Origin: Candidatus Zixiibacteriota bacterium
GTDB taxonomy: Bacteria; Zixibacteria; MSB-5A5; WJJR01; JAJRUJ01
DNA length: 64,000 nt
Assembly: GCA_020051695.1 (NCBI GenBank)
Contig: JAGVQM010000021.1
Location: forward strand, 62,001-126,000
Direction: 5' to 3'
The notes beneath the pieces were generated by a model, which saw only the letters and a program-made list of their open reading frames with translations, made no database searches and was not told the origin of the DNA. This document shows, piece by piece, positions 1 through 7,980 of the stretch. Numbering within the stretch: the first letter of the stretch is position 1; each line of letters begins with the position of its first letter. The position numbers and the translations under genes are program-made.

Positions 1-203
1 TCCACCAACCCGTCGCCATCAGCGTCCCCCAGCAGCAGGTCCTCGATCGGACCGTCGATGTATAATTCATGTCTGCCGAAAAAATCGGTGTCGGCGCCCT
101 GCACGGGCAGGGCCGATACCGCGAGCAACAATGCAAAAACTAAGAGTATCCCCCGGCGGCAATACCCTGTGACCCAGGGGATGTATGGTCTGCTGTCTGG
201 CAT
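1..203 (-). CDS. Secreted protein, N-terminal part (truncated by window edge)
   Basis: An open frame runs from an ATG at 203 off the left edge, giving 67 codons. It begins with a charged stretch and a hydrophobic core (ILLVFALLLAVSALPVQG), a clear Sec signal peptide with cleavage expected near AQ-like residues around position 33. The mature start reads FGRHELYIDGPIEDLLLGDADGDG, of which the DADGDG segment resembles the calcium loops of FG-GAP/VCBS repeat proteins. The product is therefore probably an exported repeat protein, but only the first fragment is visible and the family cannot be fixed. No strong ribosome binding site is seen. Confidence 0.6.
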   Translation of the reverse strand, partial: MPDSRPYIPWVTGYCRRGILLVFALLLAVSALPVQGADTDFFGRHELYIDGPIEDLLLGDADGDGLV

Positions 204-386
204 TACCTGTTACTCGATGTTTCCGACGGCCCCACCCGATGCACTTCCGTCTCACCGCCGGCGCTCAAAATGGTCGTACAAATACCGTCCATGTTGATAC
301 TCCGCATTTATCCCATTATTAGCAAATACACGAAAAGTGCCGCTTCATTCAACTAAATAATTCGTTTTTGGGAAGTTATTGTCCTA

Positions 387-1910
387 TCAGTCAATTCGAT
401 AGGGGCTTTTCCAGAAAAAACGTTGAACGCCGTCCTGAGTCCCCAGCCACAGATATTCACCGTCCGGGTAGATCGTCTGGACAAAATCATCGTACAGACC
501 GTCCGAGCGGTCAAATAGCCGGTACCGCCCCGTTACCGGTTCGAACCGCACCAGTCCTGATGCCGTGGAAGCCCAGACAATCCGCTCGGTGACCGCAAGG
601 GCATAAATATCCCCGCCGGGGAAGATATTTTCTGAGAGATATTCCTGAACTCCGGAACCGTCCCGGGGCACGATGGCCAACCCAAAGTCCGTCCCGAAAT
701 AAAAGGCGGAATCATCATGGGTGATGGCCCGGACATGCCCGGCAAGGATCCCCCCGACTGCGGAAAACCGCCGCCATTGTCCGCTTTCTTTGAACAAGCG
801 AAACAAGCCGCGGTCGGTCCCCAGCCAGACAAAATCATCAATGACTTCGATATCATAGACATACGCTCCGGCAGTCTGCCGGTCGACAACCCGGACCACC
901 GAATCCTGCGGGGTCAAAAGCGCATTCACGCCGATATCGGTCCCCACCCAAATAACATCTCCATCGGGTTCGACGGCGGTCACCAGGTTGCTGAGCAGTC
1001 CGTCAAACTCATTGTATGTGCGAAAAGCAGGCGTCCGGCAATCACAATAGCGGGTCAAACCGGCAGAGGTGGCCAGCCAGATGGTATCGCCCGTGCGCGC
1101 CAGATCGAGCACGTCGTCCGAGTCGAAACCATCAGTAAAACGGCCTTCGTAGTATTCCCAGGATTCCCGCAATGTATCGAAGACCGTCACACCGGAGAGT
1201 TCGCCCTCCAGCCGTGGACCGGCAAACCACCATTGCGTGTCCAGCCGTTCGATTGCCCGGACATTCCCCTGGGCGAGGCCATAGGGTAACGGTTCCAGAT
1301 CGGTGGCATAATCGCGGCCGCGCCAGACACCCAACCCCCATGTTCCAACCCAGCGGTTGCCCCAATCGTCGGTTATTGCGCCTTGGACGGTAAAATCGCG
1401 CATTTGGGCGTCACTAATAATATTTTCCTCCAGCGCGGTAAATCCGGTGGGCAGATAAAAGGGCAGTAAGTCGATCTTATTCCAAAACACCATCAGTGAT
1501 TCGGGGAATGCGCCGGTAGACTCAAATTCATGCCCCACAATGTTGTAAACCAGATCACCCTCGATGGTCCGCGCGTGAAGCTCCTGTAAATCCGGGTCAA
1601 AAGCCACGGCGAGCACGCGATTGGTCGGCAAGCCGTCGATCGTTGTCCAGACGCCGTCCCAGCGGTCCCGAAAACGATCATACCGCAAAATGCCGCCGGG
1701 GCTGCTGAAATAGATGAACTCCGGCCCGATGGCCGCCAGTGAAATATAGCGCGTGGAGGTATACCCGAGCCAGTCGCCATCCTGATAGCGCCCGGCGGCT
1801 GTGGCCCCTGTATGGATCAGCATAATCAGGATGGCAACTGCGCAGAGATACCCGCTCAGTACCAACGGCGTACGGGACCACGGACGGAAGTAACTACGCA
1901 TTACTTTCAT
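387..1910 (-). CDS. Secreted/anchored Reg_prop-type beta-propeller protein
   Basis: This 507-residue protein starts at ATG 1910, where a basic N-terminus is followed by a hydrophobic segment (VLSGYLCAVAILIMLIHTGA), so it is exported or anchored in the inner membrane. The frame stays open upstream to 2330, but that part has no signal and no coding character. The rest is a run of about seven propeller blades with the two-component-regulator-propeller signature: IWLATSAGLTRY, IWVGTDIGVNAL, VWLGTDRGLFRL, FYFGTDFGLAIV, VWASTASGLVRF and LWLGTQDGVQRF. In hybrid sensor kinases these blades form the periplasmic sensor, but here no kinase or output domain follows; the protein stops after the last blade. 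It may be a free-standing periplasmic binding or recognition protein. Function is unknown. Confidence 0.8.
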   Translation of the reverse strand: MKVMRSYFRPWSRTPLVLSGYLCAVAILIMLIHTGATAAGRYQDGDWLGYTSTRYISLAAIGPEFIYFSSPGGILRYDRFRDRWDGVWTTIDGLPTNRVLAVAFDPDLQELHARTIEGDLVYNIVGHEFESTGAFPESLMVFWNKIDLLPFYLPTGFTALEENIISDAQMRDFTVQGAITDDWGNRWVGTWGLGVWRGRDYATDLEPLPYGLAQGNVRAIERLDTQWWFAGPRLEGELSGVTVFDTLRESWEYYEGRFTDGFDSDDVLDLARTGDTIWLATSAGLTRYCDCRTPAFRTYNEFDGLLSNLVTAVEPDGDVIWVGTDIGVNALLTPQDSVVRVVDRQTAGAYVYDIEVIDDFVWLGTDRGLFRLFKESGQWRRFSAVGGILAGHVRAITHDDSAFYFGTDFGLAIVPRDGSGVQEYLSENIFPGGDIYALAVTERIVWASTASGLVRFEPVTGRYRLFDRSDGLYDDFVQTIYPDGEYLWLGTQDGVQRFFWKSPYRID

Positions 1911-2074
1911 AATCTCAATATGCGAAATTCTTTGTCTATCGCAATCTTTTGCTCGATCTTCTCCTCCACTCTTGTACCGCCGGATCGGCCGGCAGTTCTG
2001 CGCAGACCGTGAAACCGCATCAGTAGACGTCCTACCGTCGTGGAATAGACACCAAGATGCTTGGCCGCAGCCAC

Positions 2075-3238
2075 TTATCCTGGGAATTTTTTGATTGCGG
2101 CGATGAACTTGCGCATTTCGGCCGGCGTATTGTAAAAATGCGGCGCCACCCGGATGTGCTGTTCCCGCAATGAAGTGCGAAACTTGTGATCGGTAAGGTA
2201 TTGGTGCAGCCGGCCGATTGCGGGGCCAGTAAACGACAGAATCGCCGAGCGGTGCTGCGGTTCCCGCGAGGAGGCGATCACATATGGTGAATGATCCAGA
2301 AATTTCATCAATTGATCCAGCAGCAGGCAAATCTGCCGATAGGTGCGGCTGACTCCGGCGGCGAGGATCAGTTCCAACCCGGCCTGGGCCAGGCGCAGGT
2401 TATAGTAGGGATACGTCCCCCACTCGAAAAAACGCCCGTCGGTGTACAGCGGACGATCAAGCCGCTGCAGGTCACCGAATGAATAGCCCCAGTCTGCGGA
2501 AAGCCAGCTGATACTCGCCGGGGTAACACGGCGTACCGCTTGCGGGTCCAAGTACATAAACCCGCCGCCGGTGGAGCCGAACAGCCATTTTGCCGCGCCG
2601 CACACCACGGCATCGACGCCGGATTTTTTCGCATCCAGCGGGACCGCGCCGATGCCCTGCATGCCGTCGAGCAGGACAAATACTCCATATTCATGGCAGA
2701 GTTTGACGATCTCATCGACATCATAACGATACCCGTTGAAATACTGCACCCAACTGGTGGCCAGCACGGCAGCGCCCTTCCTGCGAAGGGCTTTCTTCAA
2801 GCTGTCCAGGGTATAAAAGCCATCCGGACAGTGAAGCATCTCGACCTGCAGGCCCTGCCTGCGGGCCAGGTATAATACCGGATAACTGAGCGAGGGGAAT
2901 TCAACTCGCGGGAGAATTATCCGCTCTCCCCGCCGTAACGCCAGCCCCAGCAGAACAAGGTTGGTGCCGGTCGTGGTATTGGGCACGAAGCTGACCTCGT
3001 CCCCGCGGGTGTGGATGATTCTGGCGAAATCGCGTTTGATCTGACGCAGGAGGTTGAAGCTGTCCTGGTCGATCGTCCGGTCCAGTTGCTGATAGCGGGC
3101 GGCCAGCTCATCGATAAGCTGCCGGGCCTTTTTGGGCAACGGCCCATAACTGGCATGATCGAAAAATACCGCATGCCCGGTGTGGGCAAAAGCGCGGCGC
3201 AAGGCAGTCAGCGATTTCATCAATAAAGCACCATTCAC
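2075..3238 (-). CDS. Class V aminotransferase (cysteine desulfurase / isopenicillin-N epimerase-like fold)
   Basis: The 387-residue product is a fold-type I PLP enzyme of the class V group. It shows the substrate-loop start FFDHASYGPLP, the TTTGTN phosphate-binding turn, the cofactor aspartate in LLDGMQGIGAVPLD and the Schiff-base lysine in CGAAKWLFGSTGGGF. The catalytic cysteine loop of IscS/SufS is not evident, so a desulfurase role is doubtful; an epimerase, lyase or transaminase acting on an amino-acid derivative is likelier. The start is either GTG 3238, which directly follows the stop of the upstream gene, or ATG 3220; neither has a good ribosome binding site. It lies at the end of a probable three-gene unit (SDR, membrane protein, aminotransferase) next to the ceramide-type genes. 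Confidence 0.8.
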   Translation of the reverse strand: MNGALLMKSLTALRRAFAHTGHAVFFDHASYGPLPKKARQLIDELAARYQQLDRTIDQDSFNLLRQIKRDFARIIHTRGDEVSFVPNTTTGTNLVLLGLALRRGERIILPRVEFPSLSYPVLYLARRQGLQVEMLHCPDGFYTLDSLKKALRRKGAAVLATSWVQYFNGYRYDVDEIVKLCHEYGVFVLLDGMQGIGAVPLDAKKSGVDAVVCGAAKWLFGSTGGGFMYLDPQAVRRVTPASISWLSADWGYSFGDLQRLDRPLYTDGRFFEWGTYPYYNLRLAQAGLELILAAGVSRTYRQICLLLDQLMKFLDHSPYVIASSREPQHRSAILSFTGPAIGRLHQYLTDHKFRTSLREQHIRVAPHFYNTPAEMRKFIAAIKKFPG

Positions 3239-3637
3239 TTAGGGGGGGTACAGCGCGCCAAGCAGGCCCAGGCAGACCAGCACCTTGAATACGAAAAAGG
3301 AACCATCACACACTACCAGCATCAGCGGACGTTCTCGCCGGGTCAGCAGCATGACCAGCACCGGCACGGCGCCGAGGAGGATACCCACCAACCCCAGTGC
3401 CAATCCGGCGCGAAAACCACTGAACGGCAAAAACGGAAACAAAAACATCAGTACCACACCGGGGATGAGCGAAAACAACAATAAATCGGAAAAGACGATA
3501 TGTAACCAATTGGGCCGCCGTGGAGTATTCCCGGGGCCCGGCGGCTGGGGCAGTTGTTTCCGGGCCACATGATGGGCCAGGGAAAGAGCAACGGCGACGA
3601 TCCAAACCCCGATTAAAACAAGATATGCATGCAGCAT
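3239..3637 (-). CDS. Small integral membrane protein, unknown
   Basis: Starting at the ATG at 3637 gives 132 residues with four hydrophobic segments: residues about 4-22, 45-65, 68-90 and 108-128. A proline-rich cytosolic or periplasmic loop (PQPPGPGNTPRR) separates the first two. No family is recognised. The gene sits just after the SDR gene, its first codons overlap nothing, and its stop codon abuts the aminotransferase start, so the three are probably co-transcribed. A longer start at 3715 would overlap the SDR gene and add 26 residues with no coding signature. Confidence 0.6.
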   Translation of the reverse strand: MLHAYLVLIGVWIVAVALSLAHHVARKQLPQPPGPGNTPRRPNWLHIVFSDLLLFSLIPGVVLMFLFPFLPFSGFRAGLALGLVGILLGAVPVLVMLLTRRERPLMLVVCDGSFFVFKVLVCLGLLGALYPP

Positions 3638-3659
3638 CTGCCGGTCACCCCGCTGGCGA

Positions 3660-4661
3660 TTACAACCAGCCCTTTTCCCGATAGGCCGCGATAGTGATGG
3701 CCGCGCCTTTTTCAAAGGGGAAGCGGCAGCGATACCCCAGCATCCGCTGCGCTTTGGCCACCGAACAGCTCCAATTGGCCTGCAAAAAATCCTCGGCCTT
3801 ATGGCGATTCATCGCCGGTGTTTTCCCGGTCGGTTTATATGCCAGTTCCGAAACCGCCGCAACGGAGCGGACAAACCACTTGGGGATGCGTACGGGCACG
3901 GCCCAGACTTTGGCTTCGCGGGCAATGATCGTTTCCAATTCCAGCCAGGTGTAATTTTTATCGTCGGCGATATAAAAAACCTCGCCCAGCGCTTCTTTTT
4001 TCTGCGCGGCCAGGAGTAGCCCCTCGACCAGATCATCAACATACACCAGCCGCAGCAACGCGTTGGGCGTACCGAAATACGGTTTGATATGCCAGCAAAC
4101 CGTGCGGAAAAACCCGAGGACCTGCGTATCGCCGGGGCCATACACTGCAGGCGGCCGAACGATCGTTACGGGCAATTTCCCGGCCTGGGCCAGGGTTTCT
4201 TTCTCGCCGGCCAGTTTGCTGGCGCCATAGGGAGTGACCGGCCGTGGGGGATCGGATTCAGTGACCGGTTTCGCATTCAATCCCGGGCCGCCGGCCGCCA
4301 GCGAGGAAACATAGACGAACCGCTCCAGTTTGGGGGCCGCTTCCCTGATCGCCGCCAACAGATTTCTGGTCCCTTTTTTGTTGGCTTCCATGTACTGGGC
4401 CAGGTTGGGGGCCTTGATCCTGCCGGCAGCATGGATGACAATGTCCACATCGTCAACCGCGCCGACCATTGAGGAAAAATCACCAAGCTCGCCATAGGCA
4501 AGTGTAACATTCACTCCGCTCAACCGAAACAGGTCGCTTGATTTGCGGACGAGCGCCCGGACCCGATAACTGCGCTCGGCGAGGATTTCACATAGCCGGG
4601 CGCCCACAAAACCGTTGGCCCCGGTTATTAACACCGTTTTGTTGTTCATTGTCTGGTCCAT
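3660..4661 (-). CDS. NAD(P)-dependent epimerase/dehydratase, candidate ceramide-pathway reductase (CerR-like)
   Basis: From ATG 4661 the protein has 333 residues (ATG 4649 is an alternative). It is an extended SDR: the Rossmann glycine motif TGANGFVG is at residues 13-20, the active-site serine in FVYVSS near 119 and the YGASK catalytic pair at Y145 and K149. Known biology: in Caulobacter an enzyme of this epimerase family, CerR, reduces the 3-keto group made by serine palmitoyltransferase. Here the gene is divergent from an Spt-like gene with an acyltransferase gene behind it, which makes a ketosphinganine- or ketoceramide-reductase role the best guess. Sugar-nucleotide or steroid-type dehydrogenases remain possible from sequence alone. 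Confidence 0.8.
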   Translation of the reverse strand: MDQTMNNKTVLITGANGFVGARLCEILAERSYRVRALVRKSSDLFRLSGVNVTLAYGELGDFSSMVGAVDDVDIVIHAAGRIKAPNLAQYMEANKKGTRNLLAAIREAAPKLERFVYVSSLAAGGPGLNAKPVTESDPPRPVTPYGASKLAGEKETLAQAGKLPVTIVRPPAVYGPGDTQVLGFFRTVCWHIKPYFGTPNALLRLVYVDDLVEGLLLAAQKKEALGEVFYIADDKNYTWLELETIIAREAKVWAVPVRIPKWFVRSVAAVSELAYKPTGKTPAMNRHKAEDFLQANWSCSVAKAQRMLGYRCRFPFEKGAAITIAAYREKGWL

Positions 4662-4708
4662 TGTTGCTTCACACCCCACCGATCCCGCGCTGTCCCGGCA
4701 AAATGGCC

Positions 4709-4737
4709 TTGACAAATCGGAGGTTGACAAATACTCT
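4709..4737 (+). promoter_or_regulatory. Candidate promoter of the spt-like operon with a doubled TTGACA
   Basis: TTGACA at 4709-4714 is followed after 17 bases by TACTCT at 4732-4737, a fair sigma-70 arrangement pointing at the gene at 4832. A second TTGACA lies at 4724-4729. The interval between the two divergent genes is short enough that both promoters must lie here. Confidence 0.35.
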
Positions 4738-4831
4738 CCGAATTTGGGACTCGGATAAACCCGGCCCGCAGTCCCGTTTTTTTTGGCGCCGGGCCGGATG
4801 ACGCTGATCAGATAACAAAAGCGAGACGAAT

Positions 4832-6049
4832 TTGGCAACCCCCAATTTATCCTCCTCGACGCAAACAGCGGACGTCTTCGCCAAGTGCAGCCGCTTCACC
4901 GAAGCCCGGGAAATCATGGCGCTGGGCCTGTATCCGTTTTTTCGGGTCATCGATTCCGCCCCCGGCCCCGAAGTGACCATTCAGGGACGACGGTTGATAA
5001 TGATCGGTTCAAACAACTACCTGGGTTTGACCGACCACCCGAAAGTGATCGAAGCCGCGACTGCCGCCGTCCGCAAATATGGTTCCGGATGTACCGGTTC
5101 CCGTTTCTTGAACGGCACGCTGGATTTGCATGTCGAGCTGGAGGCAAAACTGGCCGAGTTTGTCCGCCAGGAAGCGGCGCTGGTTTTCTCTACCGGTTTT
5201 CAAACCAACCTGGGTACAATTTCCTGCCTGGTCGGCAAAAGCGACTATCTGGTCATCGACCGCGGCGATCACGCCTCGATCGTCGACGGCTGCCGATTAT
5301 CATACGGCAAGACCGTCAAATTCATCCATAACGACCCCGCCGACCTCGAACGGGTGCTCGCCGGGTTGAGCAACGGCGGCGGGCGGCTGATCGTGGTTGA
5401 CGGCGTGTTCAGCATGGAAGGCGACATTGCCCCGCTGCCGGAGATTATCAGACTGGCCAAGAAATATTCCGCGCGCGTCATGGTTGATGACGCCCATGCT
5501 GTCGGCGTGCTGGGTGCGGGGGGCCGGGGCACGGCCGAACATTTCGGGCTGGAAAAAGAAATCGATTTGATCATGGGCACGTTTTCCAAATCGTTCGCCT
5601 CCATCGGCGGCTTCATTGCCGGGGATGAGGATATCATCCACTATATCAAGCACTTCTCCCGCGAGTTGATTTTTTCCGCCTCGCCGCCGCCCGCCGCTGT
5701 GGCCACCTGTCTGGCCGCGCTGGAGATCATGAAAAACGAACCTGAACGGCGCGAGCGACTGTGGGAAATCACCCGGCGCATGCACCGGGAGTTCAGGGCG
5801 CTGGGTTTCAATATCGGGACCACCGAAACACCGATCATCCCGATTGTGATCGGCGAGGACCTGCAGACTTATAAATTCTGGCGCATGCTGACCGACGAGG
5901 GGCTGTTTACCAACGTCGCGGTCTCGCCGGCAGTTCCCAAAGGCCACGCCATCATCAGAACCTCCTACACCGCCACCCACACCGATGAGCATCTGGACCG
6001 CGTGTTGGAAATTTTCGAACGGGTGGGCAAAAAAGCCGGCGTGATTTGA
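4832..6049 (+). CDS. spt: Alpha-oxoamine synthase, probable serine palmitoyltransferase
   Basis: The 405-residue product is a PLP enzyme of the alpha-oxoamine synthase family, which joins an acyl-CoA to an amino acid with loss of CO2. Visible sites are the ring-stacking histidine in RGDHASI (H147), DDAHAVG at 219-225 and the Schiff-base lysine K253 in [13 protein letters not shown]. That last motif and the N-terminal LYPFFRVID segment resemble bacterial serine palmitoyltransferases more than BioF or Kbl. The best start is TTG 4832; the next ATG, at 4916, would remove part of the conserved N-terminus. The downstream GNAT-like gene begins 22 bases after the stop. No biotin or threonine-degradation genes are nearby, supporting a sphingoid-base role. 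Confidence 0.82.
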   Translation: MATPNLSSSTQTADVFAKCSRFTEAREIMALGLYPFFRVIDSAPGPEVTIQGRRLIMIGSNNYLGLTDHPKVIEAATAAVRKYGSGCTGSRFLNGTLDLHVELEAKLAEFVRQEAALVFSTGFQTNLGTISCLVGKSDYLVIDRGDHASIVDGCRLSYGKTVKFIHNDPADLERVLAGLSNGGGRLIVVDGVFSMEGDIAPLPEIIRLAKKYSARVMVDDAHAVGVLGAGGRGTAEHFGLEKEIDLIMGTFSKSFASIGGFIAGDEDIIHYIKHFSRELIFSASPPPAAVATCLAALEIMKNEPERRERLWEITRRMHREFRALGFNIGTTETPIIPIVIGEDLQTYKFWRMLTDEGLFTNVAVSPAVPKGHAIIRTSYTATHTDEHLDRVLEIFERVGKKAGVI

Positions 6050-6071
6050 CACGCAGGGCCTCCGGCGCTTC

Positions 6072-7205
6072 ATGAGCAGGGCTATTGAGATCAAGCCGGT
6101 CAAAACCGGCGCCGAACTGGCCCGTTTTCTCAAGCTGCCTGAATCGATTTACGCGGGAAACCCCTGCTGGGTCTGTCCGTTGCTGGTCGAACGCAAAGAG
6201 TTTTTCGATCGCGGGAAAAATCCGTTTTTCGATACTGCCGAGGTGGCGTTGTTTCTGGCCCTGCAAGACGGGATTCCAGTCGGGCGGATTTCCGCACATA
6301 TCAGCCGTCCTTACAATGAGTATCATCGGGAAAAAACCGGCTTTTTCGGTTTCTATGAATCGATCGACGAGTTCGCCGTCGCCGAAGCCCTGTTCCGCAC
6401 CGCAGCAGAGTGGGTGCGCGAGCGGGGCATGGACCGGCTGCGCGGCCCGATGAATTTCACCACTAACCACGAACTCGGCCTGCTGCTTGACGTGTTCGAC
6501 CGCCCGCCGGTAATTATGATGCCGTACAACCCGGAATATTATGTCGGGCTGTTCGAAAAATTCGGGCTGGTCAAGGCGATGGACCTGTATGCGTATTATG
6601 GCACCGACGATCAACCAATCCCGGAGCGGGTCAAACGGGTGATCGAGCGGGTGAAACAGCGCAGCGGCTGCACAATCCGGCCGATCGATTTCGGCAACTT
6701 CTCCCGGGAAGCGGCAGCGATCAAGAACATCTACAACGGCGCCTGGGCCGACAACTGGGGCTTTGTCCCCATGTCCGGCGCGGAATTCGATTTCACCGCC
6801 AAGGACATGAAAAAAATCGCCGACCCGGAATTGATCCTGATCGCCGAGGATGCCGGCCGGCCGGTGGGATTTTCCATGGCCCTGCCCGATTTCAATCAGG
6901 TATTGATCCGGTTGAACGGCCGGTTGTTGCCGTTCGGACTGTTCAAGTTACTCTGGCTGACCAAAGTCCGGCACGTCATCGACGGCGTGCGGGTGCTGAC
7001 CATGGGTATCCTGCCGGAATACCGCAGGCGCGGGCTGGACAACATATTCTACTATGAAACATTCGAACGCGGCGTGGCGCGCGGCTACAAGTGGGGCGAG
7101 TTTTCCTGGATTCTGGAAAACAACGACATGATGAACCGCGCCGCCCAAAACCTCGGGTACCGCAAATACAAAACCTATCGCATTTACGATTATCCGTTGC
7201 GCTGA
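6072..7205 (+). CDS. GNAT-fold acyltransferase, candidate bacterial ceramide synthase (bCerS-like)
   Basis: This 377-residue protein begins with IKPVKTGAELARFLKLP and carries the long family motif around GPMNFTTNHELGLL and MMPYNPEYY, followed by a C-terminal GNAT core with the acyl-CoA pyrophosphate loop ILPEYRRRGLD and a closing NLGYRKYKTYRIY strand. Length and layout are those of the large GNAT-like family to which the Caulobacter ceramide synthase bCerS belongs; in that family the enzyme N-acylates the sphingoid base or its keto form. It follows the Spt-like gene by 22 bases in the same direction and is probably co-transcribed with it. Substrate is inferred from context, not seen. Confidence 0.75.
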   Translation: MSRAIEIKPVKTGAELARFLKLPESIYAGNPCWVCPLLVERKEFFDRGKNPFFDTAEVALFLALQDGIPVGRISAHISRPYNEYHREKTGFFGFYESIDEFAVAEALFRTAAEWVRERGMDRLRGPMNFTTNHELGLLLDVFDRPPVIMMPYNPEYYVGLFEKFGLVKAMDLYAYYGTDDQPIPERVKRVIERVKQRSGCTIRPIDFGNFSREAAAIKNIYNGAWADNWGFVPMSGAEFDFTAKDMKKIADPELILIAEDAGRPVGFSMALPDFNQVLIRLNGRLLPFGLFKLLWLTKVRHVIDGVRVLTMGILPEYRRRGLDNIFYYETFERGVARGYKWGEFSWILENNDMMNRAAQNLGYRKYKTYRIYDYPLR

Positions 7206-7241
7206 CGCAACCTGTCGGCGATCACACCGTCATTACAGCAT

Positions 7242-7723
7242 TCATACCAGACGGGCAAAAACGAGAATCATCGCCCCCGTCACCAGCCACAGCAGCCCGA
7301 TCCAGGGCAGATTATATCCCGGCCCGCGCAGGAAATTGATGGTTTTGCCTGTCTCCCGGTCTTCGCCGGTTGGCGCCTTGGCCATTGCGCGCGGCCGCAC
7401 CCAGACGTAAGCAATAATCAAACAGATAATGCCGAGGCCGATGAGCAGATAATCAAGCGGTAGCCAACTGAGAACGCCGGGACTCCGGTGCTCCCAGATG
7501 ATAATTTGTCCTGCCAACCCGATTGTGTGCAGCAGGATCCCCCACAGCAACAGGCCATAACCCGGCGAGCGATAATAATCTTTCAAGCGGCCGACTCGTT
7601 TGTACAAATGGGCCGAGCCGTGGAAATGCGGCGGCAGACCATCCTTGAGAAACATCAAGGAAATAAACATCGCCAACAAGCCGCTAATGACACTTAGCCC
7701 GAAAACCCCGGCAACATGGCCAT
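7242..7723 (-). CDS. Small membrane protein, frameshifted near its start
   Basis: The gene product is a multi-span membrane protein of about 158 residues with hydrophobic segments near its start, around LLLWGILLHTIGLAGQIII, LLIGLGIICLIIAYV and the C-terminal LPWIGLLWLVTGAMILVFA. No family is recognised. A textbook ribosome binding site, AGGAGGTGACA, precedes ATG 7723, but that frame stops after nine codons. The coding frame, which clearly includes VAGVFGLSVISGLLAMFISL, has no start upstream and joins the ATG only if one extra G is read in the G4-T4 run near 7705-7708. As written, only a TTG start at 7679 would give an unbroken 145-residue product. An assembly error in the run or a real disabling deletion fits best. 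Confidence 0.55.
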
Positions 7724-7980
7724 TGTCACCTCCTGCGCATCGAAAATATGATCGCTTAAATCAACTGCTATTCAACAGCAAACAATTGAAAGTCCGGCCT
7801 GTTGTAAAGGGCAAATATGCCTGCGGCTGCGCGGCAGGACGTCGCCGCGCACCCCAACGGTTGACCCGGTAAACTCCGTATTCATGAGTTGCGCCGCCTG
7901 GTCGGAGCGGATTGTACTTGCGCGGTACAACCCGAGTGGCGTAGCGTGAGACGATCGATAACCTCAAGCGGTGAGGCCGT

